From Flaveria trinervia (Eukaryota; Streptophyta; Magnoliopsida; Asterales; Asteraceae): a DNA stretch of 64,000 nucleotides. The position numbers were made by a program, and so were the translations under genes. Below are positions 1 through 10,529 of this stretch, piece by piece. The notes under the pieces are model-generated. The model had not been told where the DNA came from, searched no databases, and saw only the letters and a list, made by a program, of their open reading frames with translations. The stretch covers positions 66,244,445 to 66,308,444 of the forward strand of contig CM046454.1 of NCBI GenBank assembly GCA_025506515.1, read 5' to 3'. Position 1 is the first letter of the stretch. Each line of letters starts with the position of its first letter.

Positions 1-1028
1 CCCATCACATGCACACATCAAGCATAAGTCATCACATTATAACAGGGCCTATCTCCCTATTTACCCCTTAAAACCACTTAGAAAATCCTAAGTCCAATTG
101 GGCGCTTGAGACATTCTAGGCGCATGAGCATAAAATTTCTAAGTGTAAAACAGTCTGGGCGGATGGGCACTATTTGGGCGCTTCTGCCCTGTTCAAGCGT
201 TTTGCCACTATGCAGGCGCATGGCACCTGTTCAGGCGCATCAACAACACTTAGCCGTTTTGACACTTGGGTGCATGGGCACTATTTAAGCACATGGCCAA
301 CACTTAGACGTCTAGCCAACATGTTGGGTGCATGGGCCACTGTTTAGGTGCATGACCCACTCTTAGGCGCATCAGAACCTTCTGAAGTATTTTCTATGCC
401 ACCAACATCACCCGATTATGATTCTATCACTACCCAAGCACAGATCTAACATAAAATGACACCTAAGCATGCTAAACATCAATACTAACCCCTAAGCCAA
501 CTCTAAAACATACATACATACATACATACATCAGTTCGAACATAAGGCTGTAGACTCACGGTTACTTGAAAACATTCTCTCGGTATGCATAATAGCCCCA
601 AACAAGTTGAAAATCAGTAAAAGAGGGGTTCTAGAAACTCACCTTGAGCAGCCTTTGAGCAACACCCTTCAAGTTCGAGACCCCCCTTTAATTCAGCTCT
701 TAACTCCCGAAAACAAACACTAAACACAAAGAACTTCGGTCAAGGACTCGAAACCCACCTGAAACCGAGCTCATATAAGAGAAGACTCACCCTTTGCAGC
801 TGCTTCTTCCTCTTTCTCTCTCTAGAACCAAGAGATTTCTCTCTCTTCTTTCTTCCTTTCAGCCGAATGAAAATAGTGAAGAAGGGATGGGCGACCATGC
901 CCTTTTAAACCTCAAAACAAAAAAGTTTTGTACTTTGTACACTTTATCCCCCTCCACTTGTGCTCGTTATCTATTTTTTCTATTTACTTTTCTTTTCCTT
1001 CGTTTAAATAAAAACTCGAGGTGTTACA
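1..1028 (-). mobile_element. Gypsy LTR fragment, subfamily II (start of LTR, cut by window edge)
   Basis: The right edge ends in GGTGTTACA at 1028. Read on the minus strand it starts TGTAACACC, the same terminus as the solo LTR at 27994. The two share the order of landmarks: an early TATA-like stretch, AG-rich leader, donor-like AGGTGAGT (minus strand, intron side starting at 642), then an array of degenerate GCGCATG motifs (about 100-380). They are clearly diverged, so this is a related but separate copy. It sits inside the Copia element that continues at 1029. Whether it belongs to a full element or is a solo LTR cannot be told, because the other end lies outside the window. Confidence 0.75.
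100..385. repeat. Degenerate GCGCATG motif array in the LTR
   Basis: Variants of AGGCGCATG(G/A)(C/G) recur every 15-30 bases, mixed with ACTTAG and CACTATT words. A matching array in the same LTR position lies at 28680-28995. Spacing is irregular, so this is not a classical satellite or a CRISPR array. Confidence 0.6.
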
Positions 1029-1783
1029 CAATGTTCAGTAGATCATCATCATGTTCATCAGAATCATCAAAGTCATCACACCCATCAAAGTCAAATTCTG
1101 AGTCATTTTGTTCAATTTTTTCTGATTCAGATGTCTCAGTTTCATTCAGTTTCATTGTGATTAATTAGTTTAGAATTTGCTTCAAACTTGGTGCTAGACA
1201 GAAAATGATTTGACAAGTTATTTGTCATTGATTCAGGTAAAGGTGAATAATTATCATTTATAGGAGGTGCAACAACATTATATTCCAACCCATACCTGTT
1301 TTTTAATTTAATATGAGAATTTAATAACTTCTCATATTGCTAAGATGAAGTTAAAACTTTTGAAGTTTCACTTCAGTTGATGCATGATCAACCATTGATT
1401 TTGTTAAGGAAGTGGTTAAATGCTTAACTTGTGCTTTTAGATTATAATTTTCTGAAACAAGTTTATCTAAATCCTTTTGTAAAGAGTTAATTTTGATTTG
1501 ATATAATTTATGTTCTATTACGTGGGATTCATTCAAAATCATTATTTCTTTAACTTTATCAGCCAGTTGTTGAGCATGGACTTTGTATCTTTCAACTTCC
1601 TTAACATATATTGATAAACATAATCTATCTTTTACCTCTCTAAACATGGGTGGAACTTTGTTTTCCATGTGAGCCATTAAAGCTTGATTTTCTTTCAAGA
1701 CTTCTTTCTCATACATACTCCAGTCAAATGGTCCATCTTGAAGTATGGTTAGTCCATTCTCTTTAGAGTTAATTGTTCCTGCT
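1029..1783 (-). pseudogene. Copia I, gag-region fragment with coiled coil (distal part)
   Basis: The minus-strand frame 1716-1351 (121 codons) is rich in Lys, Glu, Leu and Val with heptad-like spacing, as in the linker between the Gag zinc knuckle and protease of sirevirus-type Copia elements. Upstream the frame runs straight into the Tekay-like insertion at 1784. The rest of the same gag is at 10530-11746, so the two halves were once contiguous. Downstream (1350-1029) the frame is broken but still encodes an acidic Asp/Glu/Ser-rich stretch. The element then disappears into the LTR at 1-1028; protease and later domains must lie left of the window. Assignment rests on continuity with 10530-12828 and on composition, not on a catalytic motif. 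Confidence 0.65.
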
Positions 1784-1969
1784 TGTAAGGCCCCGTTCCC
1801 GGGACGCTTACAGCTGGGTTCTCATCGCACATAAAACATATAATTACATTTGTATTTAATAAATCGCAGCGGAAAACTAAAACAAACTTTCATTTCCATG
1901 TAAATGCTTTTGCAAACTAATACAACATTCATTACAAAAATAGTTTGTTCGCATTACAATGCAAAATCA

Positions 1970-2032
1970 TTAATCAAAAGAATGCCATCCCAAAAGAGTT
2001 GAGTAGTCGCCCGTGCCATCCTCAGCAATCAT
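1970..2032 (-). other. 20-codon ORF in LTR, downstream of predicted acceptor (3' LTR copy)
   Basis: ATG at 2032, TAA at 1970-1972. It differs by one residue from the copy at 26899-26961. The equivalent in the 5' LTR (about 8830-8890) is destroyed by small changes just after the ATG. Function unknown; it could be an upstream ORF in the leader of the element RNA or simply conserved LTR sequence. Confidence 0.35.
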
Positions 2033-2270
2033 TACCTGCCAACTGGAAACACATCAAAGTCAGCGTTGCTGAGTGAGTTCTAGTTTTATAAATAAAACAT
2101 ACTTTACTTTCATATAAAACCGTTCGTTACTTTTACATGATCACACATCGTACGTACACATAGATAATATCATTATTATCTTCTGCATTCGTTCATTCAT
2201 TCTTTCATTACCTTACTTGCGCATCGGACATCATCCATACCAATACCATGTGCTACACCCCGGTTAGTCG

Positions 2271-2396
2271 TAGCTACCGGGCCGAAGTCAACAAATGAAC
2301 AGCTAAACGTATGCCACGGTACTAGGAGTAACCATCAGTCTTAGCTACTGGGCCGAAGTCAACAAATGAACAGCTAAACGTATGCCATAGTACTAG
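2271..2396 (-). repeat. 71-bp tandem duplication with CTTCGGCCCAGTA core in LTR
   Basis: Two head-to-tail copies starting at 2271 and 2342 both contain the revcomp of GACTTCGGCCCRGTAGCTA. The same doublet is in the 5' LTR (about 9124-9250) and the solo LTR (26527-26665), and a 112-bp-spaced doublet with the same core is in subfamily II at 29561 and 29673. Confidence 0.75.
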
Positions 2397-2839
2397 GGGT
2401 GAGCGGTAGAGGTTCTACATTCAGGGTCAATCACCAAGAAGGACCCGTTATCCGATGTGTGCAAGACGTTTCATTCGTTCATTAATACATGCATTCATTC
2501 ATCATGTTCCTCTTTCTTTATCTTTCACTTTACGTTACATAATACTTCGTTCATTCATCATAACAGTAAAGCCATAGGAAAGATATTATACATCACACTA
2601 AGGAACATTAACATGCATCAACATCACATCATACAGGGCAACATCATACATACATAACAAGCCTAAACATGCAACATCATCATCATCATCATGCCTAACA
2701 TGCTTTCTAAGACCTCGATCGTCATCTTAAAAACTCTTATGGGAACCTTTACATCAAAACTTACATCTGCACTTTCCCCCGAAAGTCAGAAGTCAATCTA
2801 CGCTTTCCTCGGGTTCAACAGCCCTATTCGGGCGTATGG

Positions 2840-3110
2840 ACACCCTTCAGTCGCATTGCCTCCATGCGACTGAACATCATGCGAATGAACTAATACGGAT
2901 GAGCACCTATGCGAATGAACATCCAGTCGTGCGAATGGACAATGCGGATGAACACTTATGGGACTGGACCTTCAGTCGTGCGAATGGACCTTCAGTCGCA
3001 TGACCCCCATGCGACTGGCCCTCCAGTCGTGCGAATGAACCCCAATCGCACCCTAATCGGCCGTATGGCCTCCATTCGGCCTCCAGTCGGTCGCCTAGCC
3101 CTAACTGATG
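2840..3110. repeat. Degenerate CAGTCGTGCGAATG motif array in LTR
   Basis: Variants such as CAGTCGTGCGAATGGAC, CAGTCGCATG and CATGCGACTG recur about every 15-25 bases. Direct and inverted versions are mixed, so local hairpins are possible. It lies in the predicted intron. Copies are at about 9690-9950 and 25845-26095. Confidence 0.7.
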
Positions 3111-3552
3111 CAGAATGCAGTTCACCCGACTGCAGCCGAGGGTTTTCGGCCTCCAAACTCATCTAAACCCATTTTAAGCCTAAATCGACCATCCTAAACC
3201 TTAGGGATGCATACCATAACATTATCCAAGCACAACCAAGCAAGAAATCAAGCCCCAAACGGGTCCTACGCATACATACACGCACACATATGGGTTTTCA
3301 CCCAAAAACGCGAAAAAGGGTTTTCAGATGTGTTCCAGCCCCAAAATCATTCAAAAACATGTAAAAGAGGGGTCCTAGAACTCACCTAAACGAGCACAAT
3401 GACAAGAGCTTCGATTCGGCTTGCTTCACGACAATTTTGGCGACCCGAACCGACCCGAACCAACACTTTTTCCTCTTTTTTTCCCTTCTTTCTCTCTATT
3501 CTTCTCTTTGTAAGCTGAAATGTGAGTGTGGGGAGAGTGGCTGCCCTCTCCC

Positions 3553-3562
3553 TACATATATC
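3553..3562 (-). promoter_or_regulatory. TATA-like box of the 3' LTR
   Basis: Minus-strand GATATATGTA, about 112 bp inside the LTR, followed by a purine-rich leader. The same box is at the same offset in the other two LTR copies. It is the best TATA-like match near the LTR start and would put the transcription start close to 3525. Confidence 0.45.
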
Positions 3563-3673
3563 ACCACATTTTCCCAACTTTTCTTCGTTGGCGAGTTTGG
3601 TCCCTCGACTTTTGGACTTTATTTTCTTTTCTTTCGCCACCGGCTTCAAAATAATAAATATCCGGGTGTTACA

Positions 3674-3689
3674 AGTCCACCCCCCTTAA
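3674..3689 (-). other. Polypurine tract of the Tekay-like element
   Basis: Minus-strand AAGGGGGGTGGA next to the LTR (two bases before TGTAACACC). It overlaps the TAA stop of the polyprotein at 3686-3688. This is the expected site of plus-strand DNA priming. Confidence 0.8.
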
Positions 3690-3877
3690 ATAGGTTTCGT
3701 CCCCGAAACCTGTTGTTCGTCGAACAAACGTGGATAATGCTGTCTCATTTCTTCTTCAGTCTCCCACGTTGACTCGGATCCCTTCCTGTGCTTCCACTGT
3801 ACACGCACCAGAGGAACCACTTTATTTCTTAGCCTCTTTTCTTTACGATCGATGATTGCCACCGGTTGCTCCACATA
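3686..3877 (-). pseudogene. Chromodomain-like integrase tail
   Basis: Residues 215-268 of the last frame have the chromodomain pattern: a PVAIIDRK strand, VRVQWKH and STWETEEEM, followed by a Tyr/Phe-containing helix. Chromodomains of chromoviruses steer integration to marked chromatin. This is the chief reason for the chromovirus call. Confidence 0.75.
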
Positions 3878-5074
3878 ATTGAGCCTTTCATCTATTTCAT
3901 TGTCCTCCAGTGGAACAATCATGTCTTCATCAGCTATACACTTTCTCAGATGAGATACATGGAATGTCAGGTGAATCCCATTTAACTCATCTGGCAACTC
4001 CAATCTATAGGCCACCTCCCCTACTTGAGCAATGATTCGGAAAGGGCCTATATATCTTGGGCTCAACTTGCCCCGCTTTCTGAATATGATAATACCCTTC
4101 CAAGGTGAGACCTTCAACATAACCCGGTCACCCACCTGGAACTCAATTGGCCTACGTCGCTTATCGGCATACGACTTCTGTCTATCTTTGGCTGCCTTCA
4201 TAAAGGCTTTAATCTTTTCAAGCTTCTCTGTCGTAGCCTCGATTACCTCGACGCTCCCCAATTCCTTCTGACCAATATCACCCCAACAAACGGGTGTTCT
4301 GCATCTCCTACCGTATAGCATCTCATATGGTGGCATACCAATACTGGCATGATAGCTGTTGTTGTATGAGAATTCGGCTAACGGTAAGTGGTCATCCCAA
4401 CTTCCACCAAAATCGATCACACACGCCCGGAGCATGTCTTCCAGTGTCTGAATGGTCCTTTCTGACTGACCATCAGTTTGGGGATGATAAGCCATGCTAA
4501 TGTGTAACCTCGTCCCCATAGCGTCGTGGAATTTCTTCCAAAATTAGATGTAAACCGAGTGTCGCGATCAGACACGATAGACACCGGCACACCATGACGA
4601 GCTACAATTTTCTTGATGAACAGATCAGCCAACCTCTCAGATGAATACGTCTCGCGGATCGATAGAAAATGAGCGCTCTTCGTCAGACGATCAACTATCA
4701 CCCATATGGCATCATACCCTTTCGGGGTACGCGGCAGCTTCGTAATGAAGTCCATGGTGATGTGCTCCCATTTCCATTCTGGTATATCCAAAGGTTGTAT
4801 CTTCCATACGGCTTTTGATGCTCTGCTTCACCTGTAAGCAAGTAAGGCACTTACTCACATACTCCACCACGTCGCGCTTCACACCCGGCCACCAATAATC
4901 TTTCTTCAGGTCATGGTATATTTTCGTGGCACCAGGATGAATGGAGTATCGAGTCTTGTGAGCTTCATCCATTATCTTCACCCGTAGATCCCCAAAACGA
5001 GGAATCCACACACGGCCGAATCGAGTTCTAACACCGAGTGTGTTTTCACCCAATTCCCCAACCAGACCTCTCAT
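3878..5074 (-). pseudogene. Gypsy integrase (zinc finger, DDE core, GPF/Y module)
   Basis: Three frames follow each other: 5074-4712, 4791-4417 and 4519 onward. The first holds the HHCC zinc finger (Cys pair in SKCLTCLQ). The second holds the first two catalytic Asp (in ITMDFITKLP and VSDRDTRF). The third has HPQTDGQSERT with the catalytic Glu, then VGDRVMLKVSPWKG and a YIGPFRI module. Frameshifts near 4795 and 4540 break it. It would insert the cDNA into host chromatin. Confidence 0.9.
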
Positions 5075-5560
5075 TCTTTCCGAGTTAAGTGGTCTTCTTT
5101 CAATGCCTCATCTTGCAACTCCTTAACTTGCTTCATCACATCGGAGGTCATGATTAATTGATAAGCTTTCACCCGAATCGGTTCGGGCCTTTCCTTCCGG
5201 CTAAGGGCATCCGCCACCACATTAGCTTTGCCTGGATGGTAATGGATCTCGCAATCATAATCCTTTATAAGTTCCAACCATCTCCTCTGCCTCATGTTCA
5301 GATCCTTTTGCTCGAAGAAGTACTTCAAGCTCTTATGATCGGTGAATATGGTGCACTTCGTCCCGTAGAGATAGTGCCTCCAGATCTTCAATGCAAAGAC
5401 CATGGCTGCTAGCTCCAAGTCATGAGTAGGATAATTGACCTCATGAACCTTTAACTGTCGAGATGCATAGGCTATAACCTCCCCCTCTGCATTAACACAC
5501 ACCCCAACCCGAGTAGGAAGTATCAGAATAAACCACTAGATCTTCACTTCCATCGGGTAA
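5071..5560 (-). pseudogene. Gypsy RNase H
   Basis: It begins at VVYSDTS (end of the RT frame, near 5540) and, after a frameshift near 5500, continues as IAYASRQLK, THDLELAA, FTDHKSLKYFF and VVADALSRK. The Asp-Glu-Asp set is recognisable (SDTS, DLEL, TDHK). It would degrade template RNA during reverse transcription. Confidence 0.88.
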
Positions 5561-6600
5561 TGACAGAACAGGAGCTTGAGTCAGTCTTGCTTTCAGCTCT
5601 TCGAACGCCTTCTCTTGAGCTTGACCCCATACAAACTTCACATCCTTTCGGGTCAACTTAGTTAGTGGAGAAGCAATCTTAGAGAAGTCTTGGATGAATC
5701 TTCTATAGTAACCCGCCAAGCCCAAGAAACTATGGATCTCGGATGGCGTCTTTGGTGACTTCCATTGCATAACCGCCTCCACCTTCGCCGGGTCAACCAG
5801 AATCCCGTCAGGATTCACCACATGACCCAAAAACTGAACTTCGCGCAACCAGAACGCGCACTTGGAGAATTTAGCATACAGTTTCTCCCTTCTCAACGTC
5901 TCTAGAACCTCTCGAATGTGACCGGCATGCTCAATCTCGCTCTTCGAATAAATCAGGATATCATCAATAAACACAATCACTGATTTATCCAACATAGGCC
6001 GACACACACGGTTCATCAGATCCATAAAAGCAGCTGGCGCGTTGGTCAAGCCAAAGGACATGACCAGAAATTCGTAATGACCATAGCGCGTACGGAAAGC
6101 TGTTTTAGGGATATCTTGCTCCTTCACCTTCAACTGATGATAACCAGATCGAAGATCTATCCTCGAGAACCAACTAGCACCCTGAAGCTGGTCGAACAAA
6201 TCATCTATCCTCGGTAAGGGGTAGCGGTTCTTCACTATCAACTTGTTCAGTTCGCGGTAGTCAATGCACATCCTCATACTACCATCCTTCTTCTTTACAA
6301 TAGGACCGGAGCCCAAGGAGAGATACTCGATCTAATGAACCCCTTATCAAGCAGCTCTTGCAACTGCTCCATCAACTCTTTCATCTCGGTTGGAGCCAAC
6401 CGATATGGTGCCTTGGCAACAGGTTGGGCACCCGGTATTAGATCAATCTGAAATTCAATCTCTCTGTCAGGTGGCACTCCTGATAAGTCTTCTGGGAACA
6501 CGTCTGGAAAGTCACACACAACTGGTACATCAGCTAGTTGTGGTGTTGGTGTATCCACATCCTTTACATAAGCCAAGTAGGCGCTACATCCACACCTCAT
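5492..6600 (-). pseudogene. Gypsy reverse transcriptase
   Basis: Two frames (6600-6295 and 6316-5492) overlap across a frameshift near 6310. Visible motifs are FPEDLSGVPPDREIEF and YRLAP before the shift, then KKKDGSMRMCIDYRELN, RIDLRSGYHQ, the catalytic FIDD at 5960-5971 and FLGLAGYYRRFI. Both catalytic Asp of FIDD and the Asp of RIDL are kept. The enzyme would copy element RNA in the cytoplasmic particle. Confidence 0.9.
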
Positions 6601-7050
6601 ACACTTTCCGCCACCGCCATTGAGATCACCTTCGGAATCGTAGTAACCCGATCACCATAAACCGTTACCAAACTTCCGTCAGGCGCTGTCAACCAAACCA
6701 TCTTCTTGCGACACACAATTTTCCTCGAATCTGCCAACCAATCCATCCCGAGAACCAAATCGAAACCACCCAAGGTCATCACGAACGGTCTAACAGGAAA
6801 CCTATGACCCTCAAGTTCCACTTCACAATTCTCTATCATCTCAGAAATCCTGTAGACTTACCTATGGCAGTTTCTACATCAAAGGGCGCATCAACACGTC
6901 TACTACTAACAGGCAGCTTAGCACAGAAAGCAACAGAAATAAAACTCCTACTAGAAACAGAAGCTAAAGTCAGGTTCACTAGAAACGTACCGGACACAAC
7001 GTCAGGGTCCGTCCTAGCCTCCTCCTGTGTCATGGTGAACGCTCTGGCGC
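6597..7050 (-). pseudogene. Aspartic protease with active-site deletion
   Basis: The segment before the catalytic motif (SGTFLVNLT, near 6995) and the one after it (SRSFISVAFC, near 6950) are joined directly. The hydrophobic-Asp-Ser/Thr-Gly-Ala stretch that should lie between them is absent, an in-frame loss of roughly six residues. The C-terminal half continues in the frame 6839-6597 with the conserved GFDLVLGMDWLA. Without the catalytic Asp the polyprotein could not be cleaved by its own protease. Confidence 0.8.
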
Positions 7051-7111
7051 TCGCCCTCGGTCCATCACTTCCCGTCTTCTTCACCCCTGAACCCTCGGTC
7101 CTCGACTTCTT

Positions 7112-7153
7112 ACAATCTCTACTCATATGACCAGTTTCCCCACAGTTAAAACA
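7112..7153 (-). pseudogene. Gag CCHC zinc knuckle
   Basis: The frame 7324-6836 encodes CFNCGETGHMSRDC, a complete CX2CX4HX4C knuckle for RNA binding, at residues 58-71 of that frame. A preceding cysteine cluster (residues 23-44) resembles a second knuckle whose His/Cys spacing is broken. Confidence 0.85.
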
Positions 7154-8286
7154 TTGCCGATAGGCAATCCTTCGCCATATGCCCTGTCTTCCACACTTGA
7201 AGCACAAGTTTGACCCAAACCTACATTCCCCGCTGTGCTCCCTTCCACACTTGCCACACCTTTTCGACCCCGCACTTGGTGTGACCACACGGCGTTCATA
7301 CACCCGTGCCTTTTTGTTACCCATCGGGGCATCACCCCGACCAACCGTTTTCCGTTCCAGTTCCGATCACCACCACCCTTCTTACTCGCTTCAGTCACCA
7401 CCACCTCCCACTCGTCATACAGCCTCCCTGCCAAATCAACTGCCGACCTAAACGTGCTTGGCCGGGCGGCGATCATATGTCGGCGAACATCCACCGGTAA
7501 ACCCTGAATATACCTCTTGATTTTCCGAGACAGAGGCGTCACCTGATCAGGCACAAGTCGTGCCATTTCATTAAACTTGGTGGTATACTGCTGGTGTGTC
7601 ATGGTTCCAGCCTCCAACTGCAGAAACTCCCTTTCCAACTTATCCATTTCCCGATGAGGACAAAATTCCTCAATCACCAACCTTCTCAGCTCAGGCCATT
7701 TCATTTTCCCAATGGCCCTACTACCCTCAGCTTGGACAATGTTGTCCCACCAGCACAGAGCTAAATCCATAAAAGAATGGGTAGCAAACTTCACCTTTTG
7801 GTCCTCTCGCACTCGCTGATATCGAGAACAGCTTCCATTTCCCTCACCACCAGTGAGCGGCTGCACCGGTGCCGTTTCCATCAAAAGTAGGGGGCTTGCA
7901 TCTCATAAATGCCCCGTAGTTACATCCTCGCACTGCCTCTGGCACAGGCTCTTCTTCTTCTCTTCATCATCAGACAGAACCGTTTCCGCCTGGTTGTTCC
8001 CGTTCTCCAGAGGATCTGTTTCTTTCTTTTCTTTCCCCTTCTCGTACAGCCTTAATAACTTCAGTCACCACAGATGGTAAGATTTTCTGCATGACTGATG
8101 GACTTCTTCTACAACAGCCTCCTTTACTGAGGCTCTCAGATTGGCGCTTTCGTCGCCACCCTCCGGATGAGGGATCTCTGGTTCTTCATGAACCACCCTC
8201 TCAACTCTGGGTCTCCCTCTCTTGGGTCGTGGTTCAACACCGTGACCTCCACCCCTAGAAGCTTTCGAAGATCTACCTCCGGCCAT
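7123..8286 (-). pseudogene. Gag domain (Gypsy retrotransposon gag)
   Basis: The N-terminal part (8286-8065) is basic and Gly/Arg-rich and ends at a stop. The main capsid part lies at 7884-7123 with the retrotransposon-gag signature: LCWWDN, a WPELRRLVIEEF block, a LEREFLQLEAG block and TKFNEMARLVP. Between the two, the conserved CKPPTFDG segment is readable only in another frame (about 7900). Gag would form the particle core in the cytoplasm. Confidence 0.85.
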
Positions 8287-8620
8287 CACACGCACACTGA
8301 AAGATTCAAACACCAACACGGTCATTCAAGGAAACAACTCAGTTTATGTCAAGTATAGTAAGTCCCTAATTACAGTGGCCAGTTGTGATTAGCCACTTAC
8401 TTTACTCTTCATACCCCAAGTATTACCTGTCCTGACTACATCAGTATTTAAATCTACATATAACACATAACACATACCATGCGCACATAAAACCGGTTAA
8501 CTTAACGAAAATACCTGATGGCACGCAGCTACTCAGATTGGCATCCCATTCCCATTCCATCCCATTCTCAGTTTAAGATTAGGTTTATTTTGAAATTTTA
8601 CCCATTTCACTTAAACTTTG
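8287..8620 (-). other. Untranslated leader between PBS and gag
   Basis: 334 bases between the PBS and the gag ATG with no recognisable coding content; it would hold the packaging signal. Confidence 0.5.
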
Positions 8621-8632
8621 GCTCTGATACCA
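8621..8632 (-). other. Primer binding site, tRNA-iMet type
   Basis: Minus-strand TTGGTATCAGAGC, complementary to the 3' end of plant initiator tRNA-Met, 3-4 nt past the 5' LTR end. Confidence 0.88.
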
Positions 8633-8635
8633 ACT

Positions 8636-10529
8636 TCTAAGGCCCCGTTCCCGGGACGCTTACAGTTGGGTTCTCATCGCACATAAAACATATAATTACA
8701 TTTGTATTTAATAAATCGCAGCGGAAAACTAAAACAAACTTTCATTTCCATGTAAATGCTTTTGCAAACTAACACAACATTCATTACAAAAATAGTTTGT
8801 TCGTATTACAATGCAAAAACATTAATCAAAAGAATTCCATCCCAAAAGAGCTGAGTAGTCGCCGGCCCCCCCAGCCATCCTCACATTACCTGCCAACTGG
8901 AAAACACATAAAAGTCAGCGTTGCTGAGTGAGTTCTAGTTTTATAAATAAAACATACTTTACTTTCATATAAAACCGTTCGTTACTTTTACATGATCACA
9001 CATCGTACGTACACATAGATAATATCATTATTATCTTCTTCATTCGTTCATTCGTTCTTTCATTACCTTACTTGCGCATCGGACATCATCCATACCAATA
9101 CCATGTGCTACACCCCGGTTAGTCGTAGCTACGGGCCGAAGTCAACAAATGAACAGCTAAACGTATGCCACGGTACTAGGAGTAACCATCAGTCTTAGCT
9201 ACTGGGCCGAAGTCAACAAATGAACAGCTAAACGTATGCCATAGTACTAGGGGTGAGCGGTAGAGGTTCTACATTCAGGGTCAATCACCAAGAAGGACCC
9301 GTTATCCGATGTGTGCAAGACGTTTCATTCGTTCATTAATACATGCATTCATTCATCATGTTCCTCTTTCTTTATCTTTCACTTTACGTTACATAATACT
9401 TCGTTCATTCATCATAACAGGTAAAGCCATAGGAAGATATTATACATCACACTAAGGAACATTAACATGCATCAACATCACATATACAGGGCAACCATAC
9501 ATACATAACAAGCCTAAACATGCAACATCATCATCATCATCATGCCCAACATGCTTTCTAAGACCTCGATCGTCATCTTAAAAACTCTTATGGGAACCTT
9601 TACATCAAAACTTACATCTGCACTTTCCCCCGAAAGTCAGAAGTCAATCTACGCCTTCCTCGGGTTCAACAGCCCTATTCGGGCGTATGGACACCCTTCA
9701 GTCGCATTGCCTCCATGCGACTGAACATCATGCGAATGAACTAATACGGATGAGCACCTATGCGAATGAACATCCAGTCGTGCGAATGGACAATGCGGAT
9801 GAACACCTATGGGACTGGACCTTCAGTCGTGCGAATGGACCTTCAGTCGCATGACCCCCATGCGACGGCCCTCCAGTCGTGCGAATGAACCCCAATCGCA
9901 CCCTAATCGGCCGTATGGCCTCCATTCGGCCTCCAGTCGGTCGCCTAGCCCTAACTGATGCAGAATGCAGTTTAACCCGACTGCAGCCGAGGGTTTTCGG
10001 CCTCCAAACTCATCTAAACCCATTTTAAGCCTAAATCGACCATCCTAAACCTTAGGGATGCATACCATAACATTATCCAAGCACAACCAAGCAAGAAATC
10101 AAGCCCCAAACGGGTCCTACGCATACATACACGCACACATATGGGTTTTCACCCAAAAACGCGAAAAAGGGTTTTCAGATGTGTTCCAGCCCCAAAATCA
10201 TTCAAAAACATGTAAAAGAGGGGTCCTAGAACTCACCTAAACGAGCACAATGACAAGAGCTTCGATTCGGCTTGCTTCACACGACAATTTTGGCGACCCG
10301 AACCGACCCGAACCAACACTTTTTCCTCTTTTTTTTTCCCTTCTTTCTCTCTATTCTTCTCTTTGTAAGCTGAAATGTGAGTGTGGGGAGAGTGGCCTGC
10401 CCTCTCCCTACATATATCACCACATTTTCCCAACTTTTCTTCGTTGGCGAGTTTGGTTCCTCGACTTTTGGACTTTATTTTCTTTTCTTTCGCCACCGGC
10501 TTCAAAATAATAAATATCCGGGTGTTACA
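8636..10529 (-). repeat. 5' LTR of the Tekay-like element
   Basis: Same architecture as the left LTR. Its PBS-side end reads CCTTAGA instead of CCTTACA, and a run of C around 8865-8871 with a loss near 8880 disrupts the 20-codon ORF. It ends in GGTGTTACA at 10529, where Copia I resumes. Confidence 0.92.
8897..10236 (-). other. Predicted LTR-embedded intron (5' LTR copy)
   Basis: Donor AG|GTGAGT at 10236 and acceptor CAG at 8897, 1340 nt. This copy is the one that would be transcribed into the leader of the element's own RNA. Splicing is inferred from signals only. Confidence 0.4.

Larger units (their letters stand above)
2043..3385 (-). other. Predicted LTR-embedded intron (3' LTR copy)
   Basis: Donor AG|GTGAGT with first intron base at 3385 and acceptor TTTCCAG with last intron base at 2043, 1343 nt. 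CTGAC stands 17 nt before the acceptor end. Identical signals occur at 8897-10236 and 25552-26888, and diverged but equivalent signals at 28405-29934. Splicing itself is inferred. Confidence 0.4.
1784..3673 (-). repeat. 3' LTR of the Tekay-like element
   Basis: On the plus strand it runs from TGTAAGGCC to GTGTTACA; element orientation is TGTAACACC to GGCCTTACA. It matches the LTR at 8636-10529 along its whole length and the solo LTR at 25266-27147 in inverse orientation. Inside are, in element order, a TATA-like GATATATGTA (3553-3562), predicted splice donor (intron from 3385), motif array (about 2840-3110), an ATG-rich stretch, a 71-bp tandem duplication (2271-2396), predicted acceptor (2043) and a 20-codon ORF (1970-2032). 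Confidence 0.92.
3686..8286 (-). pseudogene. Tekay-like gag-pol polyprotein, frameshifted
   Basis: A single Gypsy gag-pol of near-normal length (about 4.6 kb) can be followed from an ATG at 8286 (MAGGR start) to a TAA at 3686. It is not open. Frame changes or stops occur near 8065, 7320, 6840, 6310, 5500, 5075, 4795 and 4540. Domains in order are Gag, zinc knuckle, protease, RT, RNase H, integrase and a chromodomain-like tail. The start was chosen because it opens the first long gag frame 334 nt downstream of the PBS. The product would be the virus-like-particle protein plus replication enzymes of the element; in this state no full enzyme can be made. Confidence 0.9.
1784..10529 (-). mobile_element. 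Full-length Ty3/Gypsy chromovirus, Tekay/Del-like
   Basis: The element is complete: LTRs of 1890 and 1894 bp, PBS beside the right LTR, PPT beside the left LTR, and gag-PR-RT-RH-IN-chromodomain in Gypsy order on the minus strand. Flanking pentamers are CTGCT (1779-1783) and TTGCT (10530-10534), a target duplication with one mismatch. It lies inside the gag of Copia I. The two LTRs differ by scattered substitutions and short indels, so the insertion is not brand-new. All coding domains carry frameshifts and the protease active site is missing, so it is non-autonomous now. The Tekay/Del call comes from very long LTRs plus a C-terminal chromodomain-like segment; clade needs an RT tree. Confidence 0.9.

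Noticed and set aside
2691..2873. 60-codon plus-strand ORF repeated at 9542-9724 and 26067-26249 (minus), nearly identical
   Set aside because: The copies lie in the three LTRs and are antisense to the element; similarity follows from LTR identity, and no counterpart is open in subfamily II.
3386..3649. 87- and 90-codon ORFs near the start of both Tekay-like LTRs (also 10233-10505)
   Set aside because: They begin upstream of the TATA-like box, so their ATG would not be in the transcript, and the frames diverge through indels.
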